Assembly: GCA_945905765.1 (NCBI GenBank)
Contig: CAMDPZ010000003.1
Location: 1-64,000 of the forward strand
DNA length: 64,000 nt
Source of the DNA: Nitrospira lenta
GTDB taxonomy: Bacteria; Nitrospirota; Nitrospiria; Nitrospirales; Nitrospiraceae
Direction: 5' to 3'
Shown piece after piece: positions 58,395-64,000 of this stretch; the stretch's first letter is position 1, and each line of letters opens with the position of its first letter. Under the pieces are notes generated by a model. That model was not told the origin of the DNA, did not search any database, and saw only the letters and a list, made by a program, of their open reading frames with translations. The position numbers and the translations under genes are program-made.

Positions 58395-58934
58395 CTATTC
58401 TTGGTCCTCTGCCACATCCAGGACAGCCAGATAAGGCAGGTTACGATACTTCTGTTGATAGTCGAGTCCGTACCCGACCACATACTTGTTCGGAATTCTA
58501 AATCCCTCGTAATCGATGGTCACGTCGATCGTCCGTCGTTCCGGCTTGCTTAAGAGGGTGCAGACCTTAATCGACTTGGGCTTCTTTTTCCCCAAGGCCT
58601 TGACCAAATATTGGACTGTCAACCCTGAGTCGACGATGTCTTCCACCAGCAAGACATCTTTACCTTTGATCTCCTCGGTCAGCTCGGTCACCATCTTGAC
58701 CTTGCCGGATGTTTTTGCCCGGGACCCGTAACTCGTCACCATGAGAAAATCCACACGGATGGGAATTCTGATCGCGCGGGCCAGATCGGCATAGAAGGCA
58801 TAGGCCCCCTTCAGCACCCCGACCAACACCAGATCCTTCCCCATATAATCGGTCGTGATCTGTTTGCCCAGCTCTCGAATCCGCGCACGCATTTCTTCCT
58901 GCGTCACGATCGGTCGACCGAAAATTCGCTCCAT
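58395..58934 (-). CDS. hpt: Hypoxanthine phosphoribosyltransferase
   Basis: LVLVGVLKGAYAFYADLARAIRIPIRVDFLMVTSYGSRAKTSGKVKMVTELTEEIKGKDVLLVEDIVDSGLTVQYLVKAL. Confidence 0.94.
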   Translation of the reverse strand: MERIFGRPIVTQEEMRARIRELGKQITTDYMGKDLVLVGVLKGAYAFYADLARAIRIPIRVDFLMVTSYGSRAKTSGKVKMVTELTEEIKGKDVLLVEDIVDSGLTVQYLVKALGKKKPKSIKVCTLLSKPERRTIDVTIDYEGFRIPNKYVVGYGLDYQQKYRNLPYLAVLDVAEDQE

Positions 58935-58940
58935 GCTCCC

Positions 58941-60422
58941 CTACTCCTTCTCTGAAACCCTGTGATTCACCGACACCACTAGACAGTTCGCCGTCTCACT
59001 GCGAACGGCGAATCGTTCATCCTGTCTCATGCCCACCACCCACAGAATCCCTTCCGGGGCCACCAACAAGGGAAGCGCCTCACGCCGCTGGCGAGGGACC
59101 TTCCGGTCGGTAAAGAAATCTTGTAACTTTTTGCTGTTCCCCTTCATTCCCTGAGGAACGAATCGATCGCCGGCTCGCCAGGACCGAACCACCAAGGGCT
59201 CCGAACAACGGTCGGCGTCGAATACAGCCCGATGCGCAGACGGAGCCGCGCCTCCCTGCTCCGCCTCGCGACGAGCCATACGTTGTACCTGAATTTGTTG
59301 ATTCGTTCCAGCCCAATAGACCGTTGAAGGCACGGACAGACGCAGGCTCTCGCTCTGTCCATGCCCGGAACCGGTTGCATCCTTGCAAGCCCCACTCAGG
59401 GGGCAGAATCGCACTGAGTCCTGCTCCAGAACCACGAAGACCTGCTTCAACGAGAGCTGAGCCCCGCTCTTTCCCTTCAGAAAAACCTGACGGACTGACT
59501 CCACCAGGCGAAGGCTGCTGGCTCGACCCTCTTCGTCGTAGGTCCGTAAAATGGCCCGAACGAGACGCCGTTGCAGGGCAACCGGCAATTCAATGAAGGC
59601 CTGGCGCTCGACTTGCTGCTCGCCTCCGGAAGCCCGGCTCACGAACCTGCGCACCAGGTCACTCGTCACCTGCTCCAGATATCGCTCGTCCTCGCGCAAG
59701 ACATCCGCCTGCCTCTGCAACAGACGAACGGCAGCCGGCGCCAACTTCATAACGACAGGCAGGAGTTCCCGCCTAATCCGATTGCGATGGTACAGCGGTT
59801 TCTCGTTACTCGAATCCCGGCGATAGCTCAACCCTTCCTGATCCAAATAGGCCAGCACTTCCTCGCGGGTGGAGGATAGGAGCGGACGAATGACCCGGTC
59901 TTTTCGCACATAGGGCATCCCGGCCAACCCGGCCATGCCGGCCCCTCGCAACATCCACATGAGCACTGTTTCCGCCTGGTCATTGGCGGTATGACCGACC
60001 ACAATCCGGTCTGCCTCCACTTCATGAGCCAGTTGCCTCATAAAGGCATAACGCGCCTCGCGGGCCATGGCTTGAAGCGAGGAGCGCTGCCTCCGTTTGA
60101 CGAGCAGAGGCCGATGGATGACCAGAGGCAGGTGCCGTTCCTGACAAAAATCGCGAACAAAGGACTCGTCTCCGTCTGACTCCGCTCCCCGCAATCCATA
60201 GTTGCAATGGACGACCGTCAGGGTGAGCCGCCAGGACTGAACTAAGCGATGGAGGAGCGACAGCAGGGCCATCGAATCTGGCCCGCCTGACACTGCCACG
60301 AGCAAATGCTGGCCCGGGACGAACAGCTCATGCTGCCGCACCGTTCGAATAAGCTGGGCCAACAGGGCCGGTCGTGCGGTCGATCTGGAGGACGGCCCCG
60401 CCATAGGCGTCTCAACTGGCAT
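58941..60422 (-). CDS. tilS: tRNA(Ile)-lysidine synthase
   Basis: LLVAVSGGPDSMALLSLLHRLVQSWRLTLTVVHCNYGLRGAESDGDESFVRDFC; VVGHTANDQAETVLMWMLRGAGMAGLAGM. Confidence 0.94.
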   Translation of the reverse strand: MPVETPMAGPSSRSTARPALLAQLIRTVRQHELFVPGQHLLVAVSGGPDSMALLSLLHRLVQSWRLTLTVVHCNYGLRGAESDGDESFVRDFCQERHLPLVIHRPLLVKRRQRSSLQAMAREARYAFMRQLAHEVEADRIVVGHTANDQAETVLMWMLRGAGMAGLAGMPYVRKDRVIRPLLSSTREEVLAYLDQEGLSYRRDSSNEKPLYHRNRIRRELLPVVMKLAPAAVRLLQRQADVLREDERYLEQVTSDLVRRFVSRASGGEQQVERQAFIELPVALQRRLVRAILRTYDEEGRASSLRLVESVRQVFLKGKSGAQLSLKQVFVVLEQDSVRFCPLSGACKDATGSGHGQSESLRLSVPSTVYWAGTNQQIQVQRMARREAEQGGAAPSAHRAVFDADRCSEPLVVRSWRAGDRFVPQGMKGNSKKLQDFFTDRKVPRQRREALPLLVAPEGILWVVGMRQDERFAVRSETANCLVVSVNHRVSEKE

Positions 60423-60424
60423 GG

Positions 60425-61378
60425 TTACGGAACTCCCTGCGGAATATTGCGCAAGCTGACACGAGCCTGTTCCACATCACGGGCAATTTGCTTCGACAAC
60501 TCCTCGGCAGAGGCAAAGGTATGGTCGCCCCGCACCCGCGACACAAACTGCACGGTAATCTCCTGGCCATAGAGATCGCAGGAATGATCCAGGAGGTTCA
60601 CCTCGATCAGCCGCTCGCCCGCGCCAAAGGTCGGTCTGGTCCCGATGTAGGCAATGGCATCATAGATCTCCATTCCATGCGCCGCCCGCGCGGCATACAC
60701 TCCATCGGGCGGCACGACACGCTCGGCCGGGATACGCAGATTGGCCGTGGGCCAGCCCAACGCCTGGCCTTGTTGCATCCCGTGCACCACGGGACCTCTG
60801 ATGCCGTAGGCTCGTCCAAGCAACGTAGCAGCCCGATCGACCTGCCCTGCCTGAATGAGCTGGCGAATTCTGGTCGAACTCACCACGTCCCCCTCGATCA
60901 TCACAGGCGTCACGGGATGCACGAGAAAATCGTATTGGCCGCCAAGACGCACCAGGTCATCGATATGGCCTGCCCGCCCCTTCCCAAAGGCAAAGTGATT
61001 GCCCACGAACAGTTCAGCCAGGGTGAGAGAGCGATGCAGAATCTCTGAGGCAAATTGCTCCGGGCTCATCGCCGCGAAGGTGGGAGTAAAGTCCAAGAAC
61101 ACCACTTCATCGATCCCCGCCGCTTCGAAATGCGCCAGCTTTTCCTCGGGACTGGTCAGAAAACGAAGATCGACATGAGGCGCAAGAATTTTGACAGGAT
61201 GAGGCTCGAAGGTCAGCACCAACGCGGTTCCCTGCGCCTTCCTGGCCGTCTCGACCACCGTCTGCAACAGCGCTCGGTGGCCCAGGTGGTGGCCATCGAA
61301 GTTGCCGATCGTGGCGACCGGATAGGCCCGAGGAGCACGTTCGCCGGACAGTCCACGCGTAACTTTCAGCATGGTCAT
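60425..61378 (-). CDS. ribF: Bifunctional riboflavin kinase/FAD synthetase
   Basis: VATIGNFDGHHLGHRALLQTVVETARKAQGTALVLTFEPHPVKIL; VFLDFTPTFAAMSPEQFASEIL; ALGWPTANLRI. Confidence 0.94.
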   Translation of the reverse strand: MTMLKVTRGLSGERAPRAYPVATIGNFDGHHLGHRALLQTVVETARKAQGTALVLTFEPHPVKILAPHVDLRFLTSPEEKLAHFEAAGIDEVVFLDFTPTFAAMSPEQFASEILHRSLTLAELFVGNHFAFGKGRAGHIDDLVRLGGQYDFLVHPVTPVMIEGDVVSSTRIRQLIQAGQVDRAATLLGRAYGIRGPVVHGMQQGQALGWPTANLRIPAERVVPPDGVYAARAAHGMEIYDAIAYIGTRPTFGAGERLIEVNLLDHSCDLYGQEITVQFVSRVRGDHTFASAEELSKQIARDVEQARVSLRNIPQGVP

Positions 61379-62349
61379 CAGTGGAGAAGACGCGCAGCGT
61401 CTTTGGCAAAGTAGGTCAAAATGAGATCCGCGCCGGCCCGCTTAATCGAGAGCAGCGATTCCATCATGGCGCGCGACTCATCGAGCCAGCCGGCCTTGGC
61501 GGCCGCCTTGATCATGCTGTATTCCCCGCTCACCTGATAGGCCGCCACTGGCAGCAGGATCTGCTCTCGGGCCGCGGCAATAATATCGAGGTAGGGCAGC
61601 GCCGGCTTCACCATGATGATGTCGGCCCCCTCTTCGACATCGAGGGCGATCTCACGAAGCGCTTCCCGGCGGTTGGCCGGATCCATTTGATAGGATTGCC
61701 GGTCGCCGAATTGCGGGCTAGAAAAGGCCGCATCACGAAAGGGGGCATAAAAGCAGGAAGCGAATTTGGCGGCATAGGCCATGATCGGCAGCTCGGTAAA
61801 CCCCGCCTGATCCAATTCCGATCTGATCGCTGCGACCCGCCCATCCATCATATCGGACGGGGCCACCATATCGGCCCCGGCCTGCGCATGGGTCAGGGCC
61901 ATGGCACGAAGACAGTCCAACGTTTCATCGTTGAGGATGCGTCCATCCTTCACGACCCCGCAATGGCCATGGTCGGTGTATTCGTCGATGCAGACATCGG
62001 TCACGACCATCAGGCCCGGCGCATGATCCTTCACCGCCTTGACGGCCCGCTGCACGATGCCGTTCGGATCGTAGCCGGAACTCCCCTTCGCATCTTTCCG
62101 GTCAGGAATCCCGAACAGGATGATGCCGGGAATCCCCAAGGCCGCAATCTCGCCCGCCTCCTTCACCAAGAGATCGACCGAAAGCCGGAACTGGCCCGGC
62201 ATCGACACAATCTCCTCCCGCCTATTCCGCCCTTCGACAACGAACAGCGGGTAAATGAAGTCGGCGGGGGATAGGCTCGTCTCCCGCACCATACGGCGAA
62301 AGCCCTCATGCTGCCGCAACCGCCTCAGACGCTGAATTGGAAAAGCCAT
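61378..62349 (-). CDS. hemB: Delta-aminolevulinic acid dehydratase (porphobilinogen synthase)
   Basis: [80 protein letters not shown]. Confidence 0.95.
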   Translation of the reverse strand: MAFPIQRLRRLRQHEGFRRMVRETSLSPADFIYPLFVVEGRNRREEIVSMPGQFRLSVDLLVKEAGEIAALGIPGIILFGIPDRKDAKGSSGYDPNGIVQRAVKAVKDHAPGLMVVTDVCIDEYTDHGHCGVVKDGRILNDETLDCLRAMALTHAQAGADMVAPSDMMDGRVAAIRSELDQAGFTELPIMAYAAKFASCFYAPFRDAAFSSPQFGDRQSYQMDPANRREALREIALDVEEGADIIMVKPALPYLDIIAAAREQILLPVAAYQVSGEYSMIKAAAKAGWLDESRAMMESLLSIKRAGADLILTYFAKDAARLLH

Positions 62350-62353
62350 CGAA

Positions 62354-62746
62354 TTACTTCCTCGGAAGATTCGTTAAGAACACCACGAGATCGCGGACGG
62401 AAATCATGCCGACCAACTTGCCGTCCTTCGTGACGCCGAGATGCCGAAGATGGGTTTGCGCCATCAAATCGTTGGCATCCAAGAGGGTCTTGTTCTCCTC
62501 GATTGTCAAGATCGGAGCCGACATGATCTGCTCGACCGTCGTCTTGTGGGTGTCCACTCCAGCCGCCACCACCCGCCGCACCATATCGGTGTCGGTCAGG
62601 ATGCCGATGACTTCCTTCCCATTCGTCACGAAGAGGCTGCCGATCCCGCGATCCCGCATGATCCGCGCCGCCGTCTGAGCATCCGTATCCCGCTCAACCG
62701 TAATGAATTTCTCTCTCGGAACCATGAACGACTTCACTGCAACCAT
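62354..62746 (-). CDS. CBS-domain protein
   Basis: [104 protein letters not shown]. Confidence 0.92.
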   Translation of the reverse strand: MVAVKSFMVPREKFITVERDTDAQTAARIMRDRGIGSLFVTNGKEVIGILTDTDMVRRVVAAGVDTHKTTVEQIMSAPILTIEENKTLLDANDLMAQTHLRHLGVTKDGKLVGMISVRDLVVFLTNLPRK

Positions 62747-62793
62747 GAGATCTCCTCCTTACTAATCAGTCCGTCACCACCGTCTGCTCTGAC

Positions 62794-64000
62794 CTATCCA
62801 TGAGTCGGAACGGCCACACGCGCCCCTTCACTGAAATGCTTCACAATGGCGTCGGCCAATGCCGGTACGGTATTTTCTGTCGGCATGATCGTGACCGTCA
62901 ACCCATATTCCTCTGCCGTGCGAGCTGTAATCGGCCCGATGCAGGCGATCACGGCTTGCCCCACGAGCCTTTTGACCGCTTCTGGCCCGCCGAAGAGCTC
63001 CACAAAATTTCGCACCGTAGAGGAACTCGTAAACGTGAGTGCCGCGATCCGGCCATCCTGAAGCTGTTGCGTCAGCGACACGACATCCACGGCCGGCACG
63101 ATCGTGCGATAGACCGGAATGACATCGACGACTGCTCCCAGCTCACGCAACTGCTCCGGCAAGATTTCGCGCGCCACTTCCGCGCGAGGAATTAAAATGC
63201 GATTGCCTCGAATTCCCACCTGGGCCAAGGCCGCGATCACCCCTTCGGCTTGGAATTCTGCCGGCACGAGATCCGCCGTCAACCCGTGGGTCTTCAGCTC
63301 CTGCGCCGTACGCGGCCCGATGGCACAGAGACGAAGGTTCGCCAAGGCCCGCGCATCTTTCCCTGCCGCCTCGAGCCGGTCCATGAAAGGCCCCACCCCA
63401 TTCACGCTCGTGAAGATCAGCCATTGATAAGTCCCAAGACGAATGATCGCGTCATCGATCGCCTGCCAGCTGGCAGGCGGCACGATCTGAATAGTCGGCA
63501 CTTCGACCGGCTCCGCTCCAGAGGCGGCCAGCAGCTGGGCAAACTCCTTCGCCTGCTCCTGAGCCCTGGTGAGCACGATCCGCTTGCCGAAGAGCGGCTT
63601 GACCTCAAACCAATTCAGCTGCCCTCGCAATCGCACGACCTCGCCCACCACGATCACCGTCGGAGGTTCAAGCTGCGCGGCTTCGGTTTTATCCACAATA
63701 TCAGCCAGGGTCCCCACAATGGTCTGTTGATCGGCTTTAGTCCCCCAACGGATCGCCGCCACCGGCTGATCGGACGCACGCCCTTCCGCCAACAAGTGGG
63801 CCACGATCGACGAGAGATTCTTCATGCCCATCATGAACACGAGGGTTCCGGACACATTCGCCAACTTCGGCCATTCCAGCAATGTCGCAGGCTTGGTCGG
63901 ATCTTCGTGGCCGGTCACAAATGTGACCGTGGAGGCCAAGGTGCGGTGGGTCACAGGAATGCCGGCATAGGCAGGCACGGCAACGGCCGCCGTCACGCCG
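62794..64000 (-). CDS. cobA-hemD: Uroporphyrinogen-III C-methyltransferase / uroporphyrinogen-III synthase fusion (partial, runs off window)
   Basis: SUMT C-terminal half (VAVPAYAGIPVTHRTLASTVTFVTGHEDP.., AAIRWGTKADQQTIVGTLADI, PPTVIVVGEVVRLR) followed by HemD (GKRIVLTRAQEQAKEFAQLLAASGAEPVEVPTIQIVPP). Confidence 0.92.
   Translation of the reverse strand, partial: GVTAAVAVPAYAGIPVTHRTLASTVTFVTGHEDPTKPATLLEWPKLANVSGTLVFMMGMKNLSSIVAHLLAEGRASDQPVAAIRWGTKADQQTIVGTLADIVDKTEAAQLEPPTVIVVGEVVRLRGQLNWFEVKPLFGKRIVLTRAQEQAKEFAQLLAASGAEPVEVPTIQIVPPASWQAIDDAIIRLGTYQWLIFTSVNGVGPFMDRLEAAGKDARALANLRLCAIGPRTAQELKTHGLTADLVPAEFQAEGVIAALAQVGIRGNRILIPRAEVAREILPEQLRELGAVVDVIPVYRTIVPAVDVVSLTQQLQDGRIAALTFTSSSTVRNFVELFGGPEAVKRLVGQAVIACIGPITARTAEEYGLTVTIMPTENTVPALADAIVKHFSEGARVAVPTHG

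Overview
This 64 kb window is gene-dense, high-GC bacterial chromosome. The gene content and intergenic repeats look like Nitrospira or a relative, but that assignment is inference. Core blocks: tetrapyrrole genes (hemL, hemB, cobA-hemD fusion); pyk, gph and a tandem M16 peptidase pair; lptF-lptG and a KAS/ACP/lpxD lipid cluster; a cobalamin uptake and salvage cluster (btuF-C-D, btuB-like receptor, two adenosyltransferase types, cobU/T/S, cbiB, cobD) with two minus-strand cobalamin riboswitches; and a block tyrS, comEA, lpdA, gcvH, ndk, mtnA, comEC, glmM, folP, ftsH, hpt, tilS, ribF. The main accessory feature is a 7.6 kb integrated element (38406-46023). It lies between a 48-bp duplication of the 3' half of tRNA-Gly(CCC). 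It carries a tyrosine integrase, an HTH excisionase-like gene, a Toprim-AAA primase/helicase followed by a dense GTTGCC/GGCAAC iteron-like array, two ribbon-helix-helix genes around a palindromic operator, and uncharacterised cargo. Other items of note: a dispersed ~120-bp palindromic intergenic repeat family that abuts or overlaps gene ends, a repeat-expanded peripheral hairpin shared by both riboswitches, a frameshift exactly at the HExxH motif of a site-2 protease, a barnase/barstar-like pair, and an HTH-metallo-beta-lactamase fusion. No CRISPR array, rRNA or IS transposase was recognised. All family calls come from reading the translations; no database search was run.
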